This document shows, piece after piece, positions 15,250 through 23,010 of a stretch of 36,150 bases of DNA. A program made the position numbers and the translations under genes. Under the pieces are notes generated by a model. The model ran no database searches. It saw only the letters and a program-made list of their open reading frames with translations, and was not told the DNA's origin. Origin of the DNA: Hyphomicrobium sp. (GTDB lineage: Bacteria > Pseudomonadota > Alphaproteobacteria > Rhizobiales > Hyphomicrobiaceae); assembly GCA_021732485.1 (NCBI GenBank), contig JAKFUV010000015.1, forward strand, positions 1 to 36,150, in the 5' to 3' direction. Positions within the stretch are counted from its first letter, which is position 1. Every line of letters begins with the position of its first letter.

Positions 15250-16017
15250 TCATTTTTTATTGGCGTCGGCCGGTTTCGTCTCGGCCGGTTCAGGCGTAGA
15301 TGGTGCCGGCGTCGATGGCGTTGGCGTTGCTGCGGTCGCTGGCGCAGCTTTTGCGAGTTCCATAGCGGCGATTTCAGCCAAGATGATCTTGATGCGCTCT
15401 TGAATGGCTTGCGATGCCGCCGGATCGATCAGCAAGGGTTCCAGGTGTTTGCGGGCGATCTCCAAATTTCCGGCCTTGAAGGCGGCGATACCGAGCAGTT
15501 CGTTGGCGCTGGTTCTGAAGGGGCTGGACTCGGCCGCTAAGGGAGTCAGCCGATTCTGAATGTCGGTAAAGTCACTCGTCGACATCTTTAGCGTTGCAAC
15601 CTGCAATTGGGCGTAGTTTTTCAACAGTTGATCGGCCGAAGCGTCATTCGCCAGCCCCTCGAACGCCGCCAACGCGTCGTCTGTTTTGCCAGCCTTGAGC
15701 TGAGCGCCTGCAATGTGCAGCTTGGCGAGCGAGGCAACGCCCGATGAGCCCGAGTTAGCAATCTTCTGGAATGCCGCCACAGCTTCGTCGGTCTTTTTGT
15801 CATTGCTGAGCTGTACGGCGGCTGTGAACTCGGCACCGCGCGCTTCCGCCTCCGTGATCCGCCGATTCTCGAGCAGTTTATATCCGCCGACCGCGAGCAC
15901 GATGAGTGCGGCCCCGCCCAGAATAAGGACGTTATAGCGTTCCCAAATTTTCTGCATCTGCTCGCGGCGGATTTCTTCCTCCACTTCACGCAGCAGGCTA
16001 TCGCGATCGTCGGCCAT
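15250..16017 (-). CDS. Tetratricopeptide-repeat membrane protein, YfgM type
   Basis: 255 residues. A short charged cytoplasmic N-terminus (DDRDSLLREVEEEIRREQMQ) precedes one membrane helix (about 30-47), then a periplasmic TPR-like region (about 55-215) with repeats such as TDEAVAAFQKIAN, TDDALAAFEGLAN and NLEIARKHLEPLL. The tail is Pro/Ala/Thr-rich and ends in Lys. This is the layout of YfgM, which works with the periplasmic chaperone network and the Sec translocon in E. coli. Position directly before the BamB-like gene (40 bases) fits. The role in this organism is inferred from that. Confidence 0.83.
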   Translation of the reverse strand: MADDRDSLLREVEEEIRREQMQKIWERYNVLILGGAALIVLAVGGYKLLENRRITEAEARGAEFTAAVQLSNDKKTDEAVAAFQKIANSGSSGVASLAKLHIAGAQLKAGKTDDALAAFEGLANDASADQLLKNYAQLQVATLKMSTSDFTDIQNRLTPLAAESSPFRTSANELLGIAAFKAGNLEIARKHLEPLLIDPAASQAIQERIKIILAEIAAMELAKAAPATAATPTPSTPAPSTPEPAETKPADANKK

Positions 16018-16104
16018 TTTGCTTTCAAGTCTCCCCGATGGACTGCGTTGGCTGTGCTACGCGACGCCGATGAGCGGCTGCACAGCCGGGCATTGATAGC
16101 CGAC

Positions 16105-16125
16105 AGCCCTTCCAGAGCAAGGGCT
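16105..16125. terminator. Hairpin downstream of panB
   Basis: AGCCCTT (16105-16111) and AAGGGCT (16119-16125) form a perfect 7-bp stem with a 7-base loop, about 60 bases beyond the panB stop on the minus strand. There is no T-run. It may attenuate transcription between panB and the TPR protein gene. Confidence 0.35.
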
Positions 16126-16186
16126 AAGCGCGCGAAAATGCGTGATCAGCGCTGGATGCGCCCGATCTTCGCGCCGCGGGCACCGT

Positions 16187-17113
16187 TCAGGTGCGCGGAG
16201 TCCGCGGCTTTTTCGTGGCTCTTGAGGCTGCTAGTGCCGCATCGTTGGTGTCCGTGGCCATCGCCACGACGTTCGCTGGCGATGCTGCGCTGTCGCCGCC
16301 TTTGACGGCATACGTATGTTCCTGTGCCGGAAATGTCCGCGACCGGACCTCGGCGGCATAAAGCCCGATCGCCCGATCGATGGCTTTGCCGATGGCGCCG
16401 AATTCCTTGACGAATTTCGGCACGCGCGGCGATAGACCCAGCATATCCTCCATCACCAAGATCTGGCCGTCGCACCCGGGCGAGGCGCCGATGCCAATCG
16501 TCGGTATCGCAATCGCCCCCGTGATCCTCTCGGCCAAGGGCGCGGTCATGGCTTCGAGCACGATCGCGAATGCCCCAGCTTCGCTGACCAGGCGCGCATC
16601 TTCCTCGATCGCGTGCCACTGATCGATGCTGCGGCCCTGCGTTTTGAAGCCACCGAGCACATGGATCGACTGCGGCGTCAATCCGATGTGGCCCATCACC
16701 GGGATGCCGCGATCGACGAGGTAGCGAATGGTGTCCGCCATCCGCCGTCCGCCTTCGAGTTTGACGGCGCCGCAGTCGGTTTCTTTCATGACGCGCGCGG
16801 CGTTGCGGAAGGCGACGGGCGGGCTTTCTTCATAGGTCCCAAACGGCATATCGACAACGACGAGGGCCTTTTTCGAGCCCCGCACCACGGCTTTGGCATG
16901 CATGATCATCAGATCGAGCGGCACCGGCACGGTCGTTTCATAGCCGTGCATGACCATGCCGAGACTATCGCCGACGAGCAGGAAATCGCAGTGAGCATCA
17001 GCGATTGATGCCGTATGCGCGTGGTACGACGTCAGCGCGACGATGGGCTCACCGCCTTTGCGGGCGGCGATGTCAGGCGCCATCAGGCGGCGGCGCTCGT
17101 TATGCGTGGACAC
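16187..17113 (-). CDS. panB: 3-methyl-2-oxobutanoate hydroxymethyltransferase
   Basis: 308 residues from the GTG at 17113, which has AGGAG 5 bases upstream; the frame is open to 17224 but a perfect TATAAT lies inside that extension. PanB transfers a hydroxymethyl group from methylene-tetrahydrofolate to 2-oxoisovalerate, giving ketopantoate, the first committed step to pantothenate and coenzyme A. The Mg site residues Asp49 (LLVGDSLGM), Asp88 (VVDMPFG) and Glu120 (VKLEGG), and catalytic Glu187 (VLEAMT), are all present at the spacing of E. coli Asp45, Asp84, Glu114 and Glu181. A C-terminal extension of about 35 Ala/Thr/Lys/Arg-rich residues makes it longer than the usual 265-280. No panC is in the window. 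Confidence 0.95.
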   Translation of the reverse strand: MSTHNERRRLMAPDIAARKGGEPIVALTSYHAHTASIADAHCDFLLVGDSLGMVMHGYETTVPVPLDLMIMHAKAVVRGSKKALVVVDMPFGTYEESPPVAFRNAARVMKETDCGAVKLEGGRRMADTIRYLVDRGIPVMGHIGLTPQSIHVLGGFKTQGRSIDQWHAIEEDARLVSEAGAFAIVLEAMTAPLAERITGAIAIPTIGIGASPGCDGQILVMEDMLGLSPRVPKFVKEFGAIGKAIDRAIGLYAAEVRSRTFPAQEHTYAVKGGDSAASPANVVAMATDTNDAALAASRATKKPRTPRT

Positions 17114-17159
17114 GTGGTCTCCTGCGGGTGGCACCATGCGGGACAGGGCTTCGCCGGCC

Positions 17160-17165
17160 ATTATA
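17160..17165 (-). promoter_or_regulatory. Perfect -10 hexamer upstream of panB
   Basis: On the minus strand CCCGTATAATGG contains TATAAT, about 47 bases before the panB GTG at 17113. The corresponding -35 region (about TCGTCG) is poor. The hexamer supports the downstream GTG as the panB start, because a longer protein would begin inside the promoter. Confidence 0.4.
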
Positions 17166-17452
17166 CGGGTAAGCGGCGGCTCGACGACGCATTGCATTGC
17201 TGGCGTAGTAAATGTTTTCCACACTGTTCAGATCTGGAGTTGCGTGAGCCACGCTGCCAATTAACCGTTGAAAACAAGCCACATCACCGGCGTTGCATTG
17301 ATCCTTGGCGTGACGCTGGCGTTGCTTGTCGTAAACTTTGTCTGGTAACCAGATGATAGGCGTTGCCGATGTCAGGTGGGGCCGGTTCGCACACCGCCTA
17401 ACAGACACGGTGTTGTGGGCCAAGGTAGCGGTTATGTGTCGGGTGGGTCGCC
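17166..17452. other. Divergent region between panB and the L,D-transpeptidase gene
   Basis: Together with the panB leader this gap is 339 bases. It holds the panB -10 motif (listed) and a 13-base near-perfect palindrome TCTGGTAACCAGA (17341-17353), which could be an operator for either gene. I see no convincing plus-strand -35/-10 pair for the transpeptidase and no further gene. Confidence 0.4.
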
Positions 17453-19213
17453 GTGCGTGCATTTCGGTCTCACGTCCAGTCTCATCGGATGCCGTGGTCG
17501 ACGGCAGTCGCGCCAGAGCGCGGGTTCACAGTGCCAGCCGTTAGCCGCTTCGTGACCCTCACGGCAGTGGCAAGCTTAGCAGCCGTCAGCATCGCCTCTT
17601 CTCCGAGCTTGGCGCGTGAATCCGCCCGCGATGTGGCCATTCGCGCCGCCGATCCAAATACCGGCCCGCTGATCACCATCGTGTCGCTGCGCAAGCAGAA
17701 ATTGCGCGTCTTCGATCTCAACGGCGAAGTGACATCGTCGCGCGTGTCCAGTGGCCAGCCGGGCTTCGACACGCCGACGGGTGTGTTCTCGCTGCTCGAA
17801 AAAAACGTCCATCATCAAAGCAATATTTACGCCGGCGCCGAGATGCCGTTTATGCAGCGCCTCACGTGGTCGGGCATCGCGCTGCACGCCGGTCAAGTGC
17901 CGGGCTATCGGGCGTCGCATGGCTGTATTCGCCTGCCCTATTCGTTCGCCAAGTCGCTGTTCGATATCACCAAGCTAGGCGGTCGCGTTGTCGTTGCTCA
18001 GGACGAAACGCAGCCGCTGCCTTTCGATCATCCCAAGCTGTTTCGGCCGTTGCCGCAATCCATTCCGGCCGCGCGGCAGCCCATGGCCCAGGCAGGGACG
18101 CGCGTGGCATCGAATGATATCGCCATCCCCACCAGCGCCATCGGCGGCCTGTCCGAGTTTCCGCGCTTGTTCGGTGTGACGCCGGCGCTCGCTGAAGCCG
18201 TCAAATCGTTTCAAGCTCCGTCCACCAAACCCGCGACACGGCTCGAAGCTGATCGCGCCGTTCGCGAGAAACTGTCACGCGCCGAAACCGAACTCAAAGT
18301 TATCGAGCAGGCGCGCAAAGCCGCAACCGAAGTCGCGAAGGCCGCCGTTCGAGCGTCGGCTGCGGCCAACGAGCGCCTCGCTGCGCTGCGCAAAGACGGC
18401 GACCAGGTTCGCGCCGGATTGCGATCGGCCGAGGCGAAATTGGCGGCAGCCGAACAAGCCTTCGAGGCATTCATTCAAGTGCCGCATCCGCGTGGCTCAG
18501 CCGCTGACTTTGCCCGGCTGCAGGACATGGAAGCAGACTTAGAGGATGGCGTTCTCAACGCCACGTTGTCCGTCGATGCAGCGCGTGTTGGGGTCGCGCG
18601 CAACGAACTGGCACGCGCCGAAACTCAGGCGGCAGCGGTGACCAGCGACACGACACGCGCGCGCGCGCTGACGAATGTCCAGAAAGCGGTCGTGGATTTG
18701 AAATCGGCGCAATTGGCGATGGTCGAGGTCAAACGAGATATTGTGCGACGTTCGAAACCGATTTCGGTTTTGATCAGCCTCAAGTCGCAGCGCATTTACG
18801 TGCGCCAAGGCTTCGAACCGGTCCTCGAAGCGCCGATCTCGATCAGCCAGCCGATCGACCGCGTGGGCACGCATGTCATGACGGCGATGCGGTTCTCTAA
18901 GACTAATGCCGACACCTTCGAGTGGCGCATGGTCACCGCCCAGATGCCGCCCCGGATGCCGTCGATGACCGGTGACGCAAGCGCTCAAGCCTCTCGCAAA
19001 TCGCGCCAGCGTGAGGCCGACAGCTCGCCAATGCCGGTGTCCGCGGCCGCAACCATAGCGGCTGACGCCCTCGACGCCGTGGTGATCCCGCAAGACATCC
19101 TCGATACGATCGCTGAACGCGCTAACCCAGGGTCGTCGCTGATCCTCACCGATCGCGAACTTAAGGCCAACGAAAATGGCCTGAATACGGAATTCGTATT
19201 GCTGACTCGCTAG
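17453..19213 (+). CDS. L,D-transpeptidase (YkuD domain) with coiled coil and C-terminal second lobe
   Basis: 586 residues from the GTG at 17453; ATG at 17489 and GTG at 17531 are alternatives, the last lying right before the signal peptide core (SRFVTLTAVASLAAVSIASS). The YkuD domain spans about residues 72-180, with His145 (GIALHAGQ) and the catalytic SHGCIRLP (His156, Cys158). Such enzymes make 3-3 cross-links in peptidoglycan or attach proteins to it. A coiled coil of about 110 residues (about 268-375, KLSRAETELKVIEQARKA...) and a further helical stretch follow. The region at about 435-490 (ISVLISLKSQRIYVRQGFEP) resembles the first strands of a second YkuD domain without its Cys motif. At nearly 600 residues it is large for the family. 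A palindromic repeat overlaps its stop codon. Confidence 0.85.
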   Translation: MRAFRSHVQSHRMPWSTAVAPERGFTVPAVSRFVTLTAVASLAAVSIASSPSLARESARDVAIRAADPNTGPLITIVSLRKQKLRVFDLNGEVTSSRVSSGQPGFDTPTGVFSLLEKNVHHQSNIYAGAEMPFMQRLTWSGIALHAGQVPGYRASHGCIRLPYSFAKSLFDITKLGGRVVVAQDETQPLPFDHPKLFRPLPQSIPAARQPMAQAGTRVASNDIAIPTSAIGGLSEFPRLFGVTPALAEAVKSFQAPSTKPATRLEADRAVREKLSRAETELKVIEQARKAATEVAKAAVRASAAANERLAALRKDGDQVRAGLRSAEAKLAAAEQAFEAFIQVPHPRGSAADFARLQDMEADLEDGVLNATLSVDAARVGVARNELARAETQAAAVTSDTTRARALTNVQKAVVDLKSAQLAMVEVKRDIVRRSKPISVLISLKSQRIYVRQGFEPVLEAPISISQPIDRVGTHVMTAMRFSKTNADTFEWRMVTAQMPPRMPSMTGDASAQASRKSRQREADSSPMPVSAAATIAADALDAVVIPQDILDTIAERANPGSSLILTDRELKANENGLNTEFVLLTR

Positions 19214-19250
19214 AGCGCTTTGCGATCTGATCGAAATAGATCGGCGCTCT
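19212..19250 (+). repeat. Imperfect palindromic element at the 3' end of the transpeptidase gene
   Basis: AGAGCGC (19212-19218) pairs with GCGCTCT (19244-19250), and GATCT / AGATC pair inside, giving a two-part hairpin of about 39 bases. It starts within the TAG stop codon. It may act as a transcription terminator and resembles the short GAGCGC...GCGCTC palindromes scattered in Hyphomicrobiales genomes. The family assignment is from memory; the pairing is seen. Confidence 0.5.
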
Positions 19251-19335
19251 CGCCATTTTACTCTGTCGCTTTTTCTGACGACGAACCGGCCTCGCCTTCG
19301 TCGGGAAATGCTGGAGGCACTCAACGTTCAAAGCC

Positions 19336-19929
19336 TCACGAAAGTTGCGGCAATGGCGCAACGCCGAACAACCACTGATGACCGCCGAACAGCAGCGCCA
19401 GATACAGCGCGACGCCGACACCGACAACGATCACATCGTTGATGGCGCTGGCCGGTTGCGCATCACCGAGCGGGCCACGCACGCCGCGCTGCTTGACCGA
19501 GATGCGATCATACACCGCATAAGCCAGGAACGAGCCAAACAACAACAACGACGCCAGATCACCGTTCGCCAGCAGATGCGCCAGCGCCCAAATTTTGATG
19601 GCGACGAGCATCGGATGCTTGAGCGCTGTCCGAATGCGCGACGGCACATTCGCCGCGACCAGAAAAATCAGAGCCGGCAGCATCAAAGCCAAAGCGATAT
19701 GGCGGGTCCACGTCGGCGGATCCCACAGCACCGGATTTTTGCCGGGGTTGAGCTGCATCTTGTGATAACCGAGCACGATGATCACCAGGCCGATCAGCGA
19801 GACGATCGAAAATACCGTTTTGTAGGTGCCGGCGCCGAGCCGCGATTGGAGCGCAACGCGTTGCTCGGGCGACGTCGGCAGCAAATGAATCCCTAAAAAA
19901 ATGATCAGCCCGACAATTAACAGCATCAT
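19336..19929 (-). CDS. NnrU family membrane protein
   Basis: 197 residues from the ATG at 19929 (a second ATG follows directly); GGGGAG lies about 9 bases upstream. A frame extension to 20064 gives 45 residues without membrane character and is rejected. Five to six hydrophobic helices cover the protein. Family motifs include IHLLPTSPEQR, WTRHIALALMLPALIFLVAA and the ALKHPMLVAIKIWALAHLLANGD segment, the hallmark of NnrU and of 15-cis-zeta-carotene isomerase. NnrU was linked to nitrite/nitric oxide metabolism, but most members have no known role. No denitrification gene is nearby, so that link is not supported here. It lies 166 bases downstream of the PRMT-like gene. Confidence 0.87.
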   Translation of the reverse strand: MMLLIVGLIIFLGIHLLPTSPEQRVALQSRLGAGTYKTVFSIVSLIGLVIIVLGYHKMQLNPGKNPVLWDPPTWTRHIALALMLPALIFLVAANVPSRIRTALKHPMLVAIKIWALAHLLANGDLASLLLFGSFLAYAVYDRISVKQRGVRGPLGDAQPASAINDVIVVGVGVALYLALLFGGHQWLFGVAPLPQLS

Positions 19930-20095
19930 AGGTCGTGTCTCCCCGTAGCCATCGCGTATTTCCGATAGCACTCCACGCCGCCGCCGCAAACACTGTCGGC
20001 CGTCGGAGTGCCAAGACGATCCAATCCTGCCCTTCGTCGTCGGCACACCCGGCGCACCAGCCACGCCGATTGACGGCTACGACGAATTTTATCGG

Positions 20096-21046
20096 TCATG
20101 GCAGGTAGCCCTTGTCGAGATCGTGCGCGTGCTTCGCGATGACGCGGGATTTGCCGTCTAGGTGCGTGACGGTCCACGCGAGATGCGTCCCCGCGTCTTG
20201 CGATGAGCGTGATTTAATGGCCGCTTCGACGGTGTCGCCAGCTTTAAGGTGCACGGGCGTCAGCAGCGGCATGTAAAGCTGTTCCCAATGCGTGCGCGGA
20301 CCGTCCGGCGCGGTGGAGAGTTTGATGCCGTGGCCAAGATCGGCCGACCACCAAACGGCCAAGCCGTAAATGGTTCGAGCGTCGCGCACCCGCCAGCGCG
20401 ATGAGCCTTTGCGCGCCGATCGATTGTCGCGGGTGAGATCGACTAAGTCCCAGGCGGCTGCATTGGCAATTCCACCCAGCAATTCCGATGACGCGAGCGT
20501 GCGGACATAGGCGTTGTTGAAACTCATGGCCTTTGCAAACGATAGATCGAGCTCGCATTTGAGTTCTGGGCCAGCACGGTCCCACGCCGACAACTCGTCG
20601 TTGATGCGCGGACTGATGACCGGCGCGACGTACTGCGTGATGCCTTCGGGAATGAGATGGCCACCGGGCTTCAAAAATCGCGCCCGCGCGTCGGCGATGG
20701 TGTCGATGATATTTTCTTCGAGCGCGTAGTTGCCGAGCGTCTCCGACACGATCACGTCGGCGGACAACGTGTCGTCGAACTCCGTCGAATGGCATGGAAT
20801 GAGGTGACAGCGTTTGGCGCGGTTGGCTTTGATGAGCTTGGCGGCGACGCCGGCCACTTCCGCCGTCTCGAACATGAACACGTCCTTGGCGCCGAGCTTG
20901 GCGGCCATCAATCCGAGTAACCCCGTGCCAGTGCCGATATCGGCGACGAAGGTTTTTCCGGGCACGATGACGGCTTTCAGCGCGCGATAAAACGCCTCGT
21001 TGCGGACGGTGTCGGCGATCAGCGTGCGATGATATTCAATGCGCAT
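20096..21046 (-). CDS. Class I SAM methyltransferase of protein arginine N-methyltransferase (PRMT) type
   Basis: 316 residues. Motif I is VADIGTGTGLLGL (34-46), and the acidic end of strand 2 is Glu60 (MFETAE). The double-glutamate loop is SETLGNYALEENI: Glu102 and Glu111 are nine residues apart, the same spacing as the two catalytic glutamates of eukaryotic PRMT1. The C-terminal part forms a beta-barrel-like region and has Thr-His-Trp (252-254, RTHWEQLYMPL), matching the THW loop of PRMTs. The enzyme therefore looks competent for arginine methylation of a protein, although bacterial members have poorly known substrates. AGGAG lies 6 bases before the ATG. The upstream gap contains a duplicated hairpin repeat. 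The neighbours are two RNA methyltransferase genes. Confidence 0.78.
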   Translation of the reverse strand: MRIEYHRTLIADTVRNEAFYRALKAVIVPGKTFVADIGTGTGLLGLMAAKLGAKDVFMFETAEVAGVAAKLIKANRAKRCHLIPCHSTEFDDTLSADVIVSETLGNYALEENIIDTIADARARFLKPGGHLIPEGITQYVAPVISPRINDELSAWDRAGPELKCELDLSFAKAMSFNNAYVRTLASSELLGGIANAAAWDLVDLTRDNRSARKGSSRWRVRDARTIYGLAVWWSADLGHGIKLSTAPDGPRTHWEQLYMPLLTPVHLKAGDTVEAAIKSRSSQDAGTHLAWTVTHLDGKSRVIAKHAHDLDKGYLP

Positions 21047-21081
21047 TGGCTCTCCTAGCGTCGGCGGCTTTTTTCCTTGGC

Positions 21082-21174
21082 GTCGGCGACACTCCTTCGT
21101 CGCGCCGGCCGCCGACGCCGATCAGTTTCCTCCTGGTGTCGGCGACACTCCTTCGTCGCGCCGGCCGCCGACGC
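21082..21174. repeat. Two perfect 37-bp direct repeats with hairpin arms
   Basis: A 37-base unit occurs at 21082-21118 and again, identically, at 21138-21174, a period of 56 bases. Each unit begins with GTCGGCG and contains the complementary CGCCGAC, so each can fold; around the first copy the arms extend to 10 bp (GGCGTCGGCG 21079-21088 with CGCCGACGCC 21110-21119). A third partial arm GCGTCGGCGGC lies at about 21058-21068. The array fills the 132-bp gap between the SpoU methyltransferase stop and the PRMT-like start. It resembles a locally amplified palindromic intergenic element. Confidence 0.8.
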
Positions 21175-21178
21175 ATTG

Positions 21179-21991
21179 TTAGAGTTTCAAGCGGGGGCCG
21201 CGGATTTGGTACAGGGCGATGGCCGTGGCGATGGCGAGGTTGAGGCTGTCGAGTTGCCCCGCCATTGGGATCTTGACGCGCAGCGTGCATGCCGCTGCGA
21301 CGCTGTCCGACAGGCCAGGACCTTCGCTTCCCATCACCAGCATCTCGGGACCACGGTAGGCACGGCTGCGGAAATCTTGCGTAGCCTCCAAGTGCGTTGC
21401 GATGACGTCGCCCGGCCAGCGGTGGGCCAAATCGACGAATGCGTCGCGATCGATTCGCACCAGAGGCACCGCGAAAATCGATCCCATCGTCGCCCGGATG
21501 GCGTCCATCGCATGGGGATCGCAGCAGGTGCCAACGAGGATCACACCGGCGCATCCGACCGCATCGGCGGTGCGCACAATCGTGCCGAGGTTTCCGGGAT
21601 CGCGAACCTCTTCAAGCGCCAGCCAGGTCTGACTGCCGTCGACGTGCCCGGGGTCGGGCACGGCTGCAAACGCCTGCTTGAAGACGCCGAGCACGGTCTG
21701 CGGGTTATCCTTCGACGCCAGCTTGGCGAGCACCGCTTCCGACACTTCGAGCACGTCGGCGCCTTCTTTCAGCGCCCAGGTGACGAGCCCGCGCGTGATG
21801 CCGCTCTCGGCGCTGCCGGTTTGATAAACGAGGGTCTGTGGAACAACTCCGTTGTCTCGCGCGGTGATCAGCAGCGACGCGCCTTCGGCAACGAACAGCC
21901 CGGTTTCGCGGCGAACCTTGCGCATGTCGAGCGCGCGGATCGCCTTGATGCGGTCGTTCGTCAGGCTGGTGATGACCGTGCGTTCACTCAT
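21179..21991 (-). CDS. RNA 2'-O-methyltransferase, SpoU / TrmH family
   Basis: 270 residues. An N-terminal substrate-binding domain (about 1-105, with KVRRETGLFVAEGASLL) is followed by the SPOUT trefoil-knot domain. The three family motifs are present: EEVRDPGNLGTIVRTADAVG (with Asn134 and catalytic Arg140), LVMGSEGPGLS (218-228) and IPMAGQLDSLNLAIATAIAL (241-260). Such enzymes methylate the ribose 2'-OH in tRNA or rRNA. The two-domain layout fits RlmB/TsnR-like rRNA enzymes, but the target cannot be read. Its ATG overlaps the stop of the upstream RlmI-like gene by 4 bases (ATGA), so the two are translationally coupled. Confidence 0.9.
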   Translation of the reverse strand: MSERTVITSLTNDRIKAIRALDMRKVRRETGLFVAEGASLLITARDNGVVPQTLVYQTGSAESGITRGLVTWALKEGADVLEVSEAVLAKLASKDNPQTVLGVFKQAFAAVPDPGHVDGSQTWLALEEVRDPGNLGTIVRTADAVGCAGVILVGTCCDPHAMDAIRATMGSIFAVPLVRIDRDAFVDLAHRWPGDVIATHLEATQDFRSRAYRGPEMLVMGSEGPGLSDSVAAACTLRVKIPMAGQLDSLNLAIATAIALYQIRGPRLKL

Positions 21992-23010
21992 GGCTGAGAT
22001 GTCCAGCGCACGAACAGCGAGGTTGGCACGGCAGGCCCAGATTGCGCGACGATCGCCAGTTCGCCGCAGTCGAATAGGCCCTGACGCGCGCTGAGCGTAT
22101 CGCGCAGCAGTTGATCGAAGGCGATGGCTGACGCCCGGATGGCGTAGACTGTGAGCACCATCGCCGCTTGCCTCGGGCCCAAAAGTTTGGCGCAGTCGTT
22201 GAGGAACGCGGGTAGATGCGTGAACAGATCCCAGACTTCGCCTTCAGGACCACGGCCGAACTTCGGCGGATCGACGAGGATCATGTGATAGGTTTTACCG
22301 CGACGCACCTCGCGGGCAACAAACTTCGCCGCGTCGTCGAGCATCCAGCGAATTTTGGCTGCGTCGAGTTTTGAAGCTGTCTGATTTTCCTTGCCCCAGG
22401 CGATGGCTTTTTTCGACGCGTCGACGTGCGTGACTTCGGCGCCGGCCTTGGCCGCCAGCAGCGACGCCGCGCCGGTGTATCCGAACAAGTTCAGGACGCG
22501 CGGCGTCTCGCCTTTGATGCTGGCGAGGTGGTCGAGCATCCATTGCCAATGGGGATGCTGTTCTGGGAACAGACCGAGATGCCAAAGCCCGGCAAGCTTG
22601 CAGAGCATGGTGATGTGGCCCTCACCCGCAGGCGAGTGGGGCGCGTTGCGCGTGAGCGCGCCGCCAATCGAAGAGTGCGCCCCCTCACCGGTCGCTTCGC
22701 GCCGACCTCTCCCCAAGGGGAGAGGTGACGATGCCGGCGGCGCAGCGAGCGCGATCTTCACCGGCCAGTTTTCCGGCACCGCCTTATCGATGCGCCATTT
22801 GCCTTTCTCGTCGTCTTCGCCCGACGCCGAGAACACTGCTGCGGCCTTCGCCCAATCAGCTTTGGCGAGACGCGGCTGCCACAACGCTTGCGGCTCGGGG
22901 CGGTCGACGATGATCTTGCCGAAGCGTTCGAGCTTGCGACCCGCGCCGCAATCGAGCAGTGCGTAGTCGGCGAAGCCTGACGTTGTGATGAGACTGAGCG
23001 AAGCGGGCAT
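21988..23010 (-). CDS. Class I SAM-dependent rRNA methyltransferase, RlmI-like, with an in-frame repeat insertion
   Basis: 340 residues. The Rossmann-type methyltransferase domain covers about 140-340, with motif I RVLNLFGYTGAASLLAAKAG (171-190), acidic Asp197 and the catalytic VDPPKFGRG (246-254). RlmI and relatives make 5-methylcytosine in 23S rRNA; the N-terminal PUA domain of E. coli RlmI is absent here, so the target is uncertain. Residues about 94-133 read as low-complexity sequence (SPLPLGRGRREATGEG, then NAPHSPAGEG) unlike the rest and are encoded by a palindromic repeat element (22614-22728). In relatives, as I recall them, the strand before this region runs directly into the segment matching ITMLCKLAGLWHLGLFPEQ. 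The gene overlaps the SpoU methyltransferase by 4 bases. The ribosome binding site before the ATG is weak. Confidence 0.85.
   Translation of the reverse strand: MPASLSLITTSGFADYALLDCGAGRKLERFGKIIVDRPEPQALWQPRLAKADWAKAAAVFSASGEDDEKGKWRIDKAVPENWPVKIALAAPPASSPLPLGRGRREATGEGAHSSIGGALTRNAPHSPAGEGHITMLCKLAGLWHLGLFPEQHPHWQWMLDHLASIKGETPRVLNLFGYTGAASLLAAKAGAEVTHVDASKKAIAWGKENQTASKLDAAKIRWMLDDAAKFVAREVRRGKTYHMILVDPPKFGRGPEGEVWDLFTHLPAFLNDCAKLLGPRQAAMVLTVYAIRASAIAFDQLLRDTLSARQGLFDCGELAIVAQSGPAVPTSLFVRWTSQP
22614..22728. repeat. Dispersed palindromic repeat element inside a coding region
   Basis: About 115 bases. The core is a perfect palindrome: ACCTCTCCCC (22705-22714), AA, GGGGAGAGGT (22717-22726). 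It is preceded by CCCTCACCGGTCGCTTCGCG and, further left, an imperfect inverted repeat CTCACCCGCAGGCGAG (22621-22636). The wording (GGGGAGAGGT next to CGGCGCGAAGCG and GGTGAGGG) is that of intergenic palindromic repeats common in Hyphomicrobiales. Here it is read through in frame within the RlmI-like gene and adds about 40 codons. Exact borders are inferred from where the protein stops looking like the family. Confidence 0.7.

Noticed and set aside
21077..21997. 306-codon plus-strand ORF opposite the SpoU methyltransferase gene
   Set aside because: The minus strand carries all three SpoU motifs; the plus-strand translation has no family features.
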